From assembly GCA_947630285.1 (NCBI GenBank), contig CANRHD010000013.1, positions 1 to 61,784 on the forward strand: DNA of 61,784 bases, given 5' to 3'. Origin of the DNA: an uncultured Clostridia bacterium. GTDB lineage: Bacteria > Bacillota > Clostridia > Oscillospirales > Acutalibacteraceae. Below, one piece after another: positions 32,566 through 41,835 of this stretch (its first letter is position 1; the number at the start of each line of letters is the position of its first letter). The notes below the pieces were generated by a model. The model was not told the DNA's origin and searched no databases. It saw only the letters and a program-made list of their open reading frames with translations. Both the position numbers and the translations under genes were made by a program.

Positions 32566-33570
32566 ATGATAGTAATTTTAAAAAACGACGCCGACGCTCA
32601 AAAGGTCGATATTTTGGCACAATGGCTTGAAACCCAAAATGTTGAAATACACAAATCCGTGGGCGAATATACCACGGTGTGGGGTCTGGTGGGCGACACA
32701 AGCAAGATTGACACCGACCTTATCGAGGGGCTTGAAATTGTAGAGGGCGTAAGGAGAATTTCCGAGCCGTACAAGCAGGCAAACAGAAAATTCCACCCGG
32801 ACGATACGGTAATCGACCTGGGAAATTCAATAAAAATCGGCGGCGGCAATTTTCAGTTCTTTGCAGGCCCCTGCTCGGTCGAGAGCGAGGAGCAGATTAT
32901 TGAAATCGCAAAGGCGGTAAAAGCGGCAGGCGCAAATATACTGAGAGGCGGAGCGTTTAAGCCGAGGACCTCGCCGTATGCTTTTCAGGGTATGAGAGCC
33001 GACGGCCTGAAGCTTCTTTTGCAGGCGAAAAAAATCACGGGTATGCCCATAGTCAGCGAAATTATGGACGCCTCGCACATTGATTTGTTTGAGGGCGTTG
33101 ACATAATTCAGGTCGGCGCAAGAAATATGCAGAATTTTGAGCTTTTAAAACAGCTTGGAAAGCTTGATAAGCCGATTTTCTTAAAGAGAGGGCTTTCGGC
33201 CACCGTAGAAGAACTGCTTATGAGCGCAGAATATATAATGTCGGGCGGAAACGAAAAGGTAATCCTCTGCGAAAGGGGAATAAGAACCTTTGAAACGGCT
33301 ACGAGAAATACTCTTGACCTCTCCGCAGTTGCGATACTTAAAGAAAAAACGCATCTTCCGGTAGTTGTAGACCCCAGCCACGCCTCGGGAATAGCAAGGC
33401 TTGTAGAGCCCCTGTCATACGCCTCGGCGGCCTGCGGTGCGGACGGCTTAATGATAGAGGTGCACAACAATCCGCAAAAGGCGCTTTGCGACGGCCCTCA
33501 GGCTCTTACGCCCGACAAATTTGCCCGTGTGACGCAGGGCGTACAAAAAATCATCAACGCATTAAAGTAA
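32566..33570 (+). CDS. aroF: 3-deoxy-7-phosphoheptulonate (DAHP) synthase, type I beta
   Basis: This 334-residue enzyme condenses phosphoenolpyruvate and erythrose 4-phosphate, the first step of the shikimate pathway. The N-terminal ferredoxin-like domain (1-75) is of the Thermotoga type, which binds Tyr or Phe for feedback inhibition. The barrel follows with FFAGPCSVES, GGAFKPRTSPYAFQG, IQVGARNMQNFELL, LKRGLSATVEE, and the metal and active-site DPSHASG. It follows a Tyr attenuator, so both expression and activity are probably controlled by tyrosine. It starts 30 bp after the terminator's T-run, with AAAAGGATATG upstream, and precedes tyrA by 18 bp. Confidence 0.96.
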   Translation: MIVILKNDADAQKVDILAQWLETQNVEIHKSVGEYTTVWGLVGDTSKIDTDLIEGLEIVEGVRRISEPYKQANRKFHPDDTVIDLGNSIKIGGGNFQFFAGPCSVESEEQIIEIAKAVKAAGANILRGGAFKPRTSPYAFQGMRADGLKLLLQAKKITGMPIVSEIMDASHIDLFEGVDIIQVGARNMQNFELLKQLGKLDKPIFLKRGLSATVEELLMSAEYIMSGGNEKVILCERGIRTFETATRNTLDLSAVAILKEKTHLPVVVDPSHASGIARLVEPLSYASAACGADGLMIEVHNNPQKALCDGPQALTPDKFARVTQGVQKIINALK

Positions 33571-33588
33571 GAGAGGTGCGGAAAAATT

Positions 33589-34434
33589 ATGCTTATAGCT
33601 GTAGTTGGCCTGGGCCTTATCGGCGGCTCATTGGCAAAGGCAATAAAATACAACACCGACAACAGGGTTTTGGGTTACGATATTGATTACAGCGTACTGC
33701 TTAAAGCCAAACTGCTCGGCGCCATCGACGCAGAGCTTACGGACGAAAACATAGCTCAATGCGATATGATCATTACGGGACTTTATCCCGAAACCACAAA
33801 GGAATATATTACAAGCCATGCGGACAAGTTTAAAAAGGACGCAATAGTTCTCGACACCTGCGGCGTTAAAAAATTTGTATGCTATGATATGTGGAAGCTT
33901 GCAAAGGAACACGGCTTCACCTTTGTAGGCGCTCACCCCATGGCCGGTCTGCACCTTTCGGGCTTTGAAAACTCGGAGGTCACCATGTTCAATAACGCCT
34001 CAATGATTATCGTCCCCGAAAAGGACTTTGATATAAGGAAGCTTGAAGTTGTAAAAAAGCTGTTTTTATCCATAGGCTTTACAAATATTCAGATGACAAC
34101 CTGCGAGGAACATGATAAAATAATAGCGTTCACCTCACAGCTTGCGCATGTTGTTTCAAACGCCTATGTAAAAAGCCCTAACGCCGAGCTTCACAAGGGC
34201 TTTTCGGCAGGGAGCTACAAGGATTTAACAAGGGTTGCAAAGCTCAACGAAACGATGTGGACGGAGCTTTTTTTGGAAAACAGGGACAACCTTATCGAAG
34301 AAATAGACTATATCACGGATAATCTGAAAAAATATTCGGACGCCCTTAAAAACGGGGACTCGGCCGGGTTAAAGGCACTTTTAAAGGACGGACGGGAATG
34401 TAAGGAAAGAATTGACGGGGACTACAGGGATTGA
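33589..34434 (+). CDS. tyrA: Prephenate dehydrogenase
   Basis: This 281-residue NAD(P)-dependent enzyme oxidises prephenate to 4-hydroxyphenylpyruvate in tyrosine synthesis. The Rossmann start is VVGLGLIGGSLAKAIK. The substrate pocket has the family motif TFVGAHPMAGLHLSGFENS, with the catalytic His, and HDKIIAFTSQLAHVVSNAY. There is no ACT domain, so this enzyme is of the short form. It is downstream of a Tyr-rich leader peptide, which fits feedback on its own pathway. An intercistronic hairpin (GCAAAC/GTTTGC, about 34438-34463) separates it from aroC. Confidence 0.94.
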   Translation: MLIAVVGLGLIGGSLAKAIKYNTDNRVLGYDIDYSVLLKAKLLGAIDAELTDENIAQCDMIITGLYPETTKEYITSHADKFKKDAIVLDTCGVKKFVCYDMWKLAKEHGFTFVGAHPMAGLHLSGFENSEVTMFNNASMIIVPEKDFDIRKLEVVKKLFLSIGFTNIQMTTCEEHDKIIAFTSQLAHVVSNAYVKSPNAELHKGFSAGSYKDLTRVAKLNETMWTELFLENRDNLIEEIDYITDNLKKYSDALKNGDSAGLKALLKDGRECKERIDGDYRD

Positions 34435-34506
34435 TTTGCAAACTGCCGTATTGCGGCGTTTGCCCTGTTTCACTAAAAAACTATAAATTGCTCGGAGGTA
34501 AATACG

Positions 34507-35577
34507 ATGTCATCAATACTTAAAGGCAACAAAATAAGCGTCAGCGTATTCGGTCAGTCACATTCGCAGTCGATAGGCGCAGTAATAGACGGTCTGCCTG
34601 CCGGAATAGAGCTTGATTTTGAAAAAATCGAGGCTTTTATGGCAAGACGGGCTCCGGGCAGAAATTCCTTTGCAACGCCGAGGAAAGAGGCGGACAGGCC
34701 GCAAATTCTTTCGGGAATTTCAGATGGCAGAACCTGCGGCGCTCCCGTTTCGGTTAAAATCGACAACACAAACACACGAAGCCGTGACTACGACGAGCTT
34801 AAACTGCTTCCTCGCCCCTCACATTCGGACTACGCCGCATATGTTAAATACTGCGGAAATAACGATATTGCAGGCGGCGGACAGTTTTCGGGCAGACTTA
34901 CCGCTCCTCTGTGCTTTGCCGGTGCGGTGTGCTCTCAGATACTTGAAAAAAAGGGCATAAGCATAAAGGCTCACATCTATTCCGTAAAAGATGTTACGGA
35001 CGAGGGCTTTGGGCTTGAAAACCTGTATGACGACGATTTGAGGCTTGACCCGTTTTTCCCCGTAATAAGCAGGTTTAAGGGCGAGCAGATGAAGACGGTA
35101 ATTGAAATAGCAAAAAGCGCCGGAGACTCTGTCGGCGGCGTTATAGAATGTGCCGTTTTGGGTATGCCTGCCGGAATAGGCGAGCCCATGTTTGACGGGA
35201 TTGAAAATGTTATCGCAAAAAACATTTTTGCAATACCTGCAATAAAGGGCATTGATTTCGGCTCGGGCTTTGAGGGCACTCAAAAATACGGAAGCGAAAA
35301 TAACGACCCCTTTACCGTAAAGGACGGAAAGGTTGTTACCGTTACAAACAACCACGGCGGAATACTCGGCGGAATAACCTCGGGTATGCCGATAGTCTTT
35401 AAGACTGCGGTAAAGCCCACGGCCTCCATATCCGTTCCCCAGAAAAGCGTTAATTTAAAGACTATGAAAGAGGAAGAACTGAAAATTCACGGCAGGCACG
35501 ACCCGTGCATAGTACCCCGTGCCGTTCCTGCGGTGGAGGCTGTTACGGCAATTACCGTTCTCGACCTTGTATTATAA
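34507..35577 (+). CDS. aroC: Chorismate synthase
   Basis: This 356-residue FMN-dependent enzyme converts EPSP to chorismate. Family signatures are GQSHSQSIGAVIDGLPAG (the first signature, usually GESHG), RPSHSDYAAYVKYCGNNDIAGGGQFSGRLTA (third signature region), and the end GRHDPCIVPRAVPAVEA. The first signature has GQSHSQ where most have GESHG, a variant that recurs in some Clostridia. Its Shine-Dalgarno is GGAGGTAAATACG. The other shikimate genes (aroB, D, E, K, A) are not in the window. It ends the aro transcript. Confidence 0.95.
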   Translation: MSSILKGNKISVSVFGQSHSQSIGAVIDGLPAGIELDFEKIEAFMARRAPGRNSFATPRKEADRPQILSGISDGRTCGAPVSVKIDNTNTRSRDYDELKLLPRPSHSDYAAYVKYCGNNDIAGGGQFSGRLTAPLCFAGAVCSQILEKKGISIKAHIYSVKDVTDEGFGLENLYDDDLRLDPFFPVISRFKGEQMKTVIEIAKSAGDSVGGVIECAVLGMPAGIGEPMFDGIENVIAKNIFAIPAIKGIDFGSGFEGTQKYGSENNDPFTVKDGKVVTVTNNHGGILGGITSGMPIVFKTAVKPTASISVPQKSVNLKTMKEEELKIHGRHDPCIVPRAVPAVEAVTAITVLDLVL

Positions 35578-35745
35578 CGCCGTAATTGTTTAAATTTCCG
35601 TAATATTTTATTTACATATTTTTAAATGAATATCAACACACTCGAAACATTTGGATATTATACTTAAATCATCAAATCAAGAGAAACAGTCTCTTGAGGA
35701 GATAACTTTTTCATTTATCCCTTTTCTTCCCCTAAAAACACAAAA

Positions 35746-35780
35746 AGCAAAAGCCCGTCTGCGAAAGACGGGCTTTTGCT
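35746..35780. terminator. Strong terminator between aroC and the ABC exporter genes
   Basis: A perfect 15-pair stem (35746-35760 with 35766-35780) with a 5-nt loop holds A/T runs at its base, and on the minus strand continues into TTTTTGTGTTTTT. It probably works in both directions. A smaller hairpin (CAAGAGA/TCTCTTG, 35678-35696, followed by TTTTT) precedes it. No gene is present in 35578-35814. Confidence 0.85.
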
Positions 35781-35814
35781 ATGTCCGAAGATAGCTTTTA
35801 ATACGGGTAAAGCA

Positions 35815-37062
35815 TTATTTTTTATTGTTCTTTACCGCCCTGACAAGCTCGTTGAGCTTCGGCGGTTTGCCGTACATAAGTACGCCCGCCTTATAAATTG
35901 CGGCGGCAACATAGCCCGTAATTACCGTTGAAGCTATGAGAATTGCTACGGAAACCGCAATTTCCGCCGCACTCACACTGCCCATAGTTATCCTTGTAAA
36001 CATTGCCATGGGCGAAGTGACGGGAACAAACGAGGCGATTTTCATAAGCGGACTGTCCACATTGCCGCCTACCATTGAGAATATGGTTATAAAGAAGGTA
36101 ATTATCATACAGAACATAACGGGCATTGTCAGCGTGTTAATATCCTCCAGCTTATTTGCAAGCGAGGCGGCCGCCCCGAACGCAAACGAATATATCAAAA
36201 ATCCCAGCACAAAGAACAACGCCGTATATGCAAGCATTTTAGCAGGCATATCGAAAACAGACGAAATTATCATATTATCCTGCCAAAACTGCCTGTTTAC
36301 CGCATAGAAGCCCATAGCGCTCCCCAAGAGCAGAACAAGCTGTAAAAGCCCTGCCGCCCCTGCGCCGAGTATCTTGCCGAACATCAGGTTGACGGGCTTT
36401 GCAGATGTTATCAGCAGTTCCATGGCCCTTGAGCTTTTTTCAAGCGCAACGCCCTGCGCCACAAACTGACCGTAAACCATAACCGCAAAATAGAGCAGGA
36501 ACATAAGTATATAAGTATAGAAAAAGCTCTGCGACTGATCGTTGCCTATTATCACCGCTTCGCTTGTGACGCCGCTTTCAAGTATATCTGCGGCCTCCTC
36601 CTGCGGCACGCCGAGATCAGCCAGCTTTTTCATTCTGTAACAGCTTATAATTGCGTCGTCCACGGCATATCCCGTCATATCGGTTATACCTGCGGTTTTA
36701 ACTATGTATCTGTAAGAGAGCGGCGAGGTCATTATAACGGCGATGTCGTATTTCTCGTCCATAATTTCTTTTTTCATCTGCTCCTCGCTCTTGTCGGCAA
36801 CCGTTATTTCGATGTCTCCGAGCTGTTGCTTTATACATTGAGCCAACAGCGATGCGTCCGTTTCGGTTGACTCCTGCAACAGCATTTTTGAAGCATAGCT
36901 TGCGCCTATGGAGTCTGCGTCGGGGGTCTTTGACTGAGAAAACCGAGGGAAGAACAGCACCGCCGCCATAACAAGTATTAATATAACGGTAAGTCCGGTA
37001 AATATTTTGTTTTTTAAATATCCAGAAAGCTCAAATTTAAAAATCGTAAAAAACTGTTTCAT
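35815..37062 (-). CDS. ABC-2-type exporter permease (NatB-like)
   Basis: This 415-residue permease has one N-terminal helix (about 15-40), a large extracytoplasmic domain (about 45-175), and five to six C-terminal helices (180-400). LEKSSRAMELLITSAKPVNLMFGKILG is the coupling segment of the NatB/DrrB group. The protein starts in a 4-bp ATGA overlap with the ATPase gene. NatAB pumps Na+ out of Bacillus cells, but relatives export peptides or drugs. The substrate is unknown; a sodium-efflux role would match the Na+-type V-ATPase of this genome (inference). Confidence 0.86.
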   Translation of the reverse strand: MKQFFTIFKFELSGYLKNKIFTGLTVILILVMAAVLFFPRFSQSKTPDADSIGASYASKMLLQESTETDASLLAQCIKQQLGDIEITVADKSEEQMKKEIMDEKYDIAVIMTSPLSYRYIVKTAGITDMTGYAVDDAIISCYRMKKLADLGVPQEEAADILESGVTSEAVIIGNDQSQSFFYTYILMFLLYFAVMVYGQFVAQGVALEKSSRAMELLITSAKPVNLMFGKILGAGAAGLLQLVLLLGSAMGFYAVNRQFWQDNMIISSVFDMPAKMLAYTALFFVLGFLIYSFAFGAAASLANKLEDINTLTMPVMFCMIITFFITIFSMVGGNVDSPLMKIASFVPVTSPMAMFTRITMGSVSAAEIAVSVAILIASTVITGYVAAAIYKAGVLMYGKPPKLNELVRAVKNNKK

Positions 37063-37970
37063 ACTCCCGTCTCCGTATATTTTACAAAAATCTCGTTTAA
37101 TGTAGGCTCTTTAACGCTGAATGACTCTATGTATTCCGCATAGCCGGAAAGCGAAGAAAAAAGCCTGTCCTTGCCGCTCTCATTCTCAAGCGTAACGGTG
37201 AGCCTGTCGTCACGGGCGTCGATGCTCTTAACAATATCGGCGTTGACTATTTTAAGATAATCCGATATTTTCTCGGTATCGCTCGTTATTATTTCTATTA
37301 TGTTCCTGTCAAAGCGGCGTTTTATCTCCCTTATACTGCCGCCGGCGACAATTTTGCCGCCGTTGATAATAGCTATCTCATCGCAAAATTCCTCTATGTA
37401 GTTCATCTGATGCGAGGAAAAAATAACTATCCTGCCGTTTGAAATAAGCTCCCTTATCAAATCCTTTAACAGCATTGCGTTCACCGGGTCGAGGCCGGAG
37501 AACGGCTCGTCAAGTATAACTATTTCCGGGTCGGTAACGAGAGTGGCGGCAAGCTGGATTTTTTGTTGATTTCCCTTTGAAAGCGTATCGAGGCGCTTGC
37601 CTGCGTACTCGGTCATATTTAATTTTTGCAAAAGCTCCGTGGCGTTTTTCTTTGCCTGTTGCCTTGACATTCCCGAAAGCTGTGCAAAATATATCAACTG
37701 CGGCATAATTTCTTTTTTGGGGTACAGTCCCCTCTCCTCGGGCAGATAGCCTATTTTATGCTTTTCTGCTTCAAAGGGTTTTGAATTGAGCAAAACCTCG
37801 CCGCTGTCGGGAGAAAAAACATTCATAATTATTCTGATTGTGGTTGTCTTGCCTGCTCCGTTCCTGCCGAGAAGCCCCAGGGCTTTTCCGCCCTCCGCCT
37901 CAAAGGAAACGCCCTTTAATACGGCCTTGTCGCCGAAGCTTTTTACCAGCTCAACCGCTTGCAATATCAT
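37059..37970 (-). CDS. ABC exporter ATPase (NatA-like)
   Basis: This 303-residue ATPase has Walker A GRNGAGKTT (about 35-43), the Q-loop region GYLPEERGLYPK, the signature LSKGNQQKIQ (about 135-144), Walker B IVILDEPFSGLDP (155-167) and the switch His in SSHQM. The C-terminal extension of about 80 residues (DFNIIEIITSDTEK) is typical of NatA/YhaQ-type proteins. The EPFSG and SKGNQQK signatures mark the NatA-like group. It is the first gene of a two-gene operon with a well-formed promoter upstream. Confidence 0.92.
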   Translation of the reverse strand: MILQAVELVKSFGDKAVLKGVSFEAEGGKALGLLGRNGAGKTTTIRIIMNVFSPDSGEVLLNSKPFEAEKHKIGYLPEERGLYPKKEIMPQLIYFAQLSGMSRQQAKKNATELLQKLNMTEYAGKRLDTLSKGNQQKIQLAATLVTDPEIVILDEPFSGLDPVNAMLLKDLIRELISNGRIVIFSSHQMNYIEEFCDEIAIINGGKIVAGGSIREIKRRFDRNIIEIITSDTEKISDYLKIVNADIVKSIDARDDRLTVTLENESGKDRLFSSLSGYAEYIESFSVKEPTLNEIFVKYTETGV

Positions 37971-38018
37971 TTGCCGTCCTCCCGAATTTTTTTCTGATAC
38001 TTTATCCTGTTACAATTA

Positions 38019-38047
38019 ATTATATAATTAAAAATTTTATTTGTAAA
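38019..38047 (-). promoter_or_regulatory. Promoter of the NatAB-like operon
   Basis: On the minus strand TTTACA (38042-38047) and TATAAT (38019-38024) are 17 bp apart; GGGAGG precedes the start codon at 37970. Confidence 0.6.
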
Positions 38048-38179
38048 TACCGATATTAAGCGCCCGTACAGACTGATATAAACTTAAATAATAAAACTTT
38101 TACTTGACCTAAAATAAAATATATGTAAAAATATTAATGATAATTAAGTTTTGTTTTTTGCTTTACGAAAGGATATATA

Positions 38180-38983
38180 ATGGATAATTTAAAGTTAAAC
38201 GAAAAAGGAATTTTGTATCAGCTTAAGCAGTACAGAATGAAAAGGTACATAAAATTTTTCCCCGAAATCGACTCCACAAACGACGAGGCAAAAAGGCTGT
38301 GCGCCGACGGCAAAGGCAAAAACACGGTGGTTATTGCCGCCTCCCAGACTGCCGGCAAGGGCAGGCTTGGCAGAAGCTTCGTTTCACCTGCCGGAACGGG
38401 CGTGTATTTTTCGGTAATTTACGAGATAAATTCGGGATATAAAAACCTTGACCTTATTTCCTCCGCCGCCGGCCTTGCCGTGCGTGACAGCATATATAAT
38501 ATGTTTGGGCTTGATACAAAAATCAAATGGCCGAACGATGTGCTTGTGGACGACAAAAAAATATGCGGAATTTTGTGCGAGACGGTAAGCGAACACAACA
38601 GGATTAAATATGTTGTTATAGGCATAGGCGTTAATGTTGAGCGCATTGATTTTGAGGGCGAGATAGAATACACCGCAACCTCCGTCGGCAACGAATATTC
38701 GGGCGAAATTGAGCTTGACCACAATGAAATTGTAATTGATATTATCAATAATCTTGACAGGTATATTTTAAGAAGCGGTCTGTTTACCGAGGACGAAAAC
38801 AGGGAAATTATAAACAGAATAAGGGCAAGCTCCGCAACCGTCGGCAAAATGGTGAGGGTAATTACTCCGGATTCCGAGTATGACGCAAAGGCCCTTGATA
38901 TTGCGGACGACGGCGGACTTATAGTTAAGGGTCCGGTCGAAACGACAACTTTAAAATCAGGCGAGGTAGTCCATATTAGATAA
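38180..38983 (+). CDS. birA: Biotin--[acetyl-CoA-carboxylase] ligase, catalytic form without repressor domain
   Basis: This 267-residue enzyme activates biotin with ATP and attaches it to carboxylase lysines. The substrate loop is GKGRLGRSFVSPAGTGVYFS, and KWPNDVLVDDKKICGIL and the biotin-binding GIGVNV are present. The C-terminal SH3-like domain (about 225-267) is intact. The first 20 residues are too short for the winged helix of the bifunctional BirA repressor, so this copy should not bind DNA. It stands divergent from the NatAB-like operon. A weak promoter-like TTGACC (38104-38109) lies upstream. Confidence 0.93.
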   Translation: MDNLKLNEKGILYQLKQYRMKRYIKFFPEIDSTNDEAKRLCADGKGKNTVVIAASQTAGKGRLGRSFVSPAGTGVYFSVIYEINSGYKNLDLISSAAGLAVRDSIYNMFGLDTKIKWPNDVLVDDKKICGILCETVSEHNRIKYVVIGIGVNVERIDFEGEIEYTATSVGNEYSGEIELDHNEIVIDIINNLDRYILRSGLFTEDENREIINRIRASSATVGKMVRVITPDSEYDAKALDIADDGGLIVKGPVETTTLKSGEVVHIR

Positions 38984-39080
38984 AAATTATCTATCGGCTG
39001 AAATGTATAAAAGAAGAAAAATCGGACGCCCCGAAAGGTCTTACGGTTTTTCTTTTTTAATTTAATCGGGAAGTGACAAT

Positions 39081-39794
39081 ATGACGGATTTACAGCAAAT
39101 ATTTGACGACAGCAGTAACATAGTGTTTTTCGGGGGCGCCGGAGTTTCGACCGAGAGCGGAATACCCGATTTCAGGAGTAAGGACGGGCTTTATAACCAA
39201 AAATACGACTACCCTCCCGAAATTATTTTAAGCCACAGCTTTTTTATTAACAACACAAAGGAATTCTACAGGTTCTACCGTGAAAAAATGCTTATAGACA
39301 ATGTAGAGCCGAACGCCGCACACTTAAAGCTTGCTCAGGCCGAGAGGAAGCATAAGCTCTCCGCAATAGTAACGCAGAATATTGACGGACTGCACCAAAA
39401 GGCCGGCAGTAAAACGGTGTACGAGCTGCACGGAAGCGTACACAGGAACTACTGCACCAAATGCGGAAAATTTTACGGCCCGGAATATATCAAAACAGGC
39501 GGCGATATACCGCTGTGCGAGTGCGGCGGAATTATCAAGCCCGATGTTGTGCTGTACGAGGAGGGTCTTGATCAAAACACCGTCAATGCGGCGGTAAACG
39601 CAATCGCCTGCGCCGATACGCTGATAATTGCCGGCACATCTCTCAATGTCTACCCTGCGGCAGGGCTTATAAACTACTTCACGGGCAGGTACACCGTGCT
39701 TATAAACCGTGACGAAACCCCGTTTGACGGGAGGGCGGATTTAGTTCTTCACGAAAGCATAGGCAAGGTGCTGGGCGAAATTGAAATCAAGTGA
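39081..39794 (+). CDS. cobB: Sir2-family NAD-dependent protein deacylase
   Basis: This 237-residue sirtuin removes acyl groups from lysines at the expense of NAD. Motifs are FFGGAGVSTESGIPDFRS (the NAD-binding GAG and DFRS), TQNIDGLHQKAGS (NID and the catalytic His in ELHGS) and a zinc ribbon CTKC (about 131) and CEC (about 147). The length is normal for a bacterial class. Gap to birA is about 100 bp with a weak hairpin; the next gene, metG, has its own promoter. The acyl specificity cannot be set by eye. Confidence 0.94.
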   Translation: MTDLQQIFDDSSNIVFFGGAGVSTESGIPDFRSKDGLYNQKYDYPPEIILSHSFFINNTKEFYRFYREKMLIDNVEPNAAHLKLAQAERKHKLSAIVTQNIDGLHQKAGSKTVYELHGSVHRNYCTKCGKFYGPEYIKTGGDIPLCECGGIIKPDVVLYEEGLDQNTVNAAVNAIACADTLIIAGTSLNVYPAAGLINYFTGRYTVLINRDETPFDGRADLVLHESIGKVLGEIEIK

Positions 39795-39803
39795 AAATTA
39801 ATG

Positions 39804-39832
39804 TTGATATAAGCTTGTGAATGTGGTAAAAT
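39804..39832 (+). promoter_or_regulatory. metG promoter
   Basis: TTGATA (39804-39809) and TAAAAT (39827-39832) are 17 bp apart. The leader of about 50 nt is too short for a T-box. Confidence 0.6.
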
Positions 39833-39888
39833 ATATAAGCTGATTTACAAAAAATTCGGTATCAGACCGAGCGAAAGGAAGGTTTATA

Positions 39889-41835
39889 ATGAGTGATAAG
39901 GGAAAGTTTTATATCACCACCGCCATTGCTTACACTTCAAGAAAGCCGCACATCGGCAATTCATATGAAATAGTGCTTACCGACGCTATTGCAAGATATA
40001 AACGAATGCTCGGCTACGATGTTTATTTTTTGACCGGTACCGACGAGCACGGCCAAAAAATCGAGGAATGTGCAAATTCCGCAGGCGTTACGCCCAAGGA
40101 ATATGTTGACCGTGTTGCCGGGGAAATCCGTCAGATTTGCGACAGCCTTAACACGACTTACGATAAATTCATAAGAACTACGGACGATTACCACGAAAAG
40201 GCCGTTCAGAAGGTCTTTAAGAAGCTTTATGAAAACGGGGATATTTATAAGGGCGAATACAAGGGTATGTACTGTACCCCCTGCGAAAGCTTTTGGACGG
40301 AAAGCCAGCTTGTAGACGGAAAATGCCCCGACTGCGGCAGAGATGTAAAGCCTGCCAAGGAGGAGGCCTACTTCCTTAAGCTTTCAAAATACCAAAAACA
40401 GCTTGAGGAGTATATAGAGTCAAACGAAAGCTTTATTTACCCGGAAGCGAGAAAGAACGAAATGCTCAATAACTTTATCCGTCCCGGTCTTCAGGACCTG
40501 TGCGTTTCAAGAACCTCGTTTAAATGGGGTATCCCCGTAACATTTGACGATAAGCATGTTATCTATGTATGGATAGACGCTCTTTTAAACTATATCACGG
40601 CTTTGGGCTACACTCCCGATGAAAAGGGCAGTTTGTATAAAAAATACTGGCCTGCCGATGTCCATATTATCGGCAAAGATGTTGTAAGGTTCCACACAAT
40701 TTATTGGCCCATTATACTTATGGCTCTGGGCGAGCCCTTGCCGAAGCAGGTTTACGGCCACCCGTGGCTTCTGTTCGGTGAGGACAAAATGTCGAAGTCC
40801 AAGGGGAATGTCATCTACGCAGACGACCTCGTTAAGGTTTTCGGCGTTGACGCAGTACGCTACTATCTTCTCTCCGAAATGCCGCACGCCTCGGACGGTT
40901 CGATAACCTATGAAACGCTTATTGAGAGGTACAATTCCGACCTTGCAAACACGATAGGCAATCTTGTAAACCGCACCGTAACGATGCAGAAAAAATACTT
41001 TGACGGCGTAATTCAGCCGAATACCGCCTCGGAGGATATTGACGGGGAGATTAAGACCCTTGCGCTGAAAACGCTTGAAGATGTTGACAAGTGCATTAAC
41101 GAATACAAAATTGCAGACTCCGTTGAGTGCATATTAACGCTTGCAAGAAGGCTTAACAAATATATCGACGAAACTATGCCGTGGGCTCTTGCGAAAGATG
41201 AAGAAAAAAGAGAACGGCTCGGCACGGTTCTGTATAACCTGCTTGAGGGCATACGCTATGTTGCTGTTTTGTTAAAGCCGTATATGCCCGACACCTCAAA
41301 GGAAATTCTCGCCCAATTAAATACCGATGCAGACAGCTACGATTCGCTTTTGAGCTTCGGCAGACTTAAAGCCGGAGAAAGCGTCGGCGAGCCTAAGGTG
41401 CTTTTCTCAAGAATTGACGCAGAAAAGCTTATTTCCGAGCTTGTTGCAAAGCAGGAGGAACAGCAGGCGGCAGAGACAGATGCAATAAATCAAATTCAGG
41501 GCGTTGCCCGTATAGGAATAGACGACTTTGCCAAGGTGGAGCTCAGAGTTGCCGAAGTCAAGGCCTGCGAGCCGGTAAAGAGGACTAAAAAGCTTTTAAA
41601 GCTCACTCTTGACGACGGTACGGGCGCCGACAGGACGGTTGCAAGCGGTATCGCAAAGTGGTACACGCCGGAACAGCTTACCGGCAAAAAGGTTGTGGTT
41701 GTCGCTAACCTTAAGCCTGCAATGCTCTGCGGCGTTGAGAGCAACGGAATGATTTTGGCGGCAGACTGCCCCGAGGACGATGTTAAGGTTATATTTATCG
41801 ACCCATCGATCCCCAACGGTTCAAAGATAAGATGA
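39889..41835 (+). CDS. metG: Methionyl-tRNA synthetase
   Basis: This 648-residue class I synthetase has the HIGH equivalent PHIGN (about 23-27), KMSKSKGN (about 303-310), and a single zinc-type cluster CTPCES with CPDCG. The C-terminal extension (about 545-648, VELRVAEVKACEPVKRTKKLLKLTLD) is the Trbp111-like tRNA-binding domain typical of dimeric enzymes. The sequence plan follows the MetG2 type of Gram-positives. The stop overlaps the ATG of tatD (ATGA), so both are translated from one mRNA, a common pair in Firmicutes. Confidence 0.97.
   Translation: MSDKGKFYITTAIAYTSRKPHIGNSYEIVLTDAIARYKRMLGYDVYFLTGTDEHGQKIEECANSAGVTPKEYVDRVAGEIRQICDSLNTTYDKFIRTTDDYHEKAVQKVFKKLYENGDIYKGEYKGMYCTPCESFWTESQLVDGKCPDCGRDVKPAKEEAYFLKLSKYQKQLEEYIESNESFIYPEARKNEMLNNFIRPGLQDLCVSRTSFKWGIPVTFDDKHVIYVWIDALLNYITALGYTPDEKGSLYKKYWPADVHIIGKDVVRFHTIYWPIILMALGEPLPKQVYGHPWLLFGEDKMSKSKGNVIYADDLVKVFGVDAVRYYLLSEMPHASDGSITYETLIERYNSDLANTIGNLVNRTVTMQKKYFDGVIQPNTASEDIDGEIKTLALKTLEDVDKCINEYKIADSVECILTLARRLNKYIDETMPWALAKDEEKRERLGTVLYNLLEGIRYVAVLLKPYMPDTSKEILAQLNTDADSYDSLLSFGRLKAGESVGEPKVLFSRIDAEKLISELVAKQEEQQAAETDAINQIQGVARIGIDDFAKVELRVAEVKACEPVKRTKKLLKLTLDDGTGADRTVASGIAKWYTPEQLTGKKVVVVANLKPAMLCGVESNGMILAADCPEDDVKVIFIDPSIPNGSKIR

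Noticed and set aside
39833-39888. T-box leaders for metG (and for glyQS at 59178-59215)
   Set aside because: Predicted leaders are about 50 and 30 nt, far too short, and no T-box sequence is seen.
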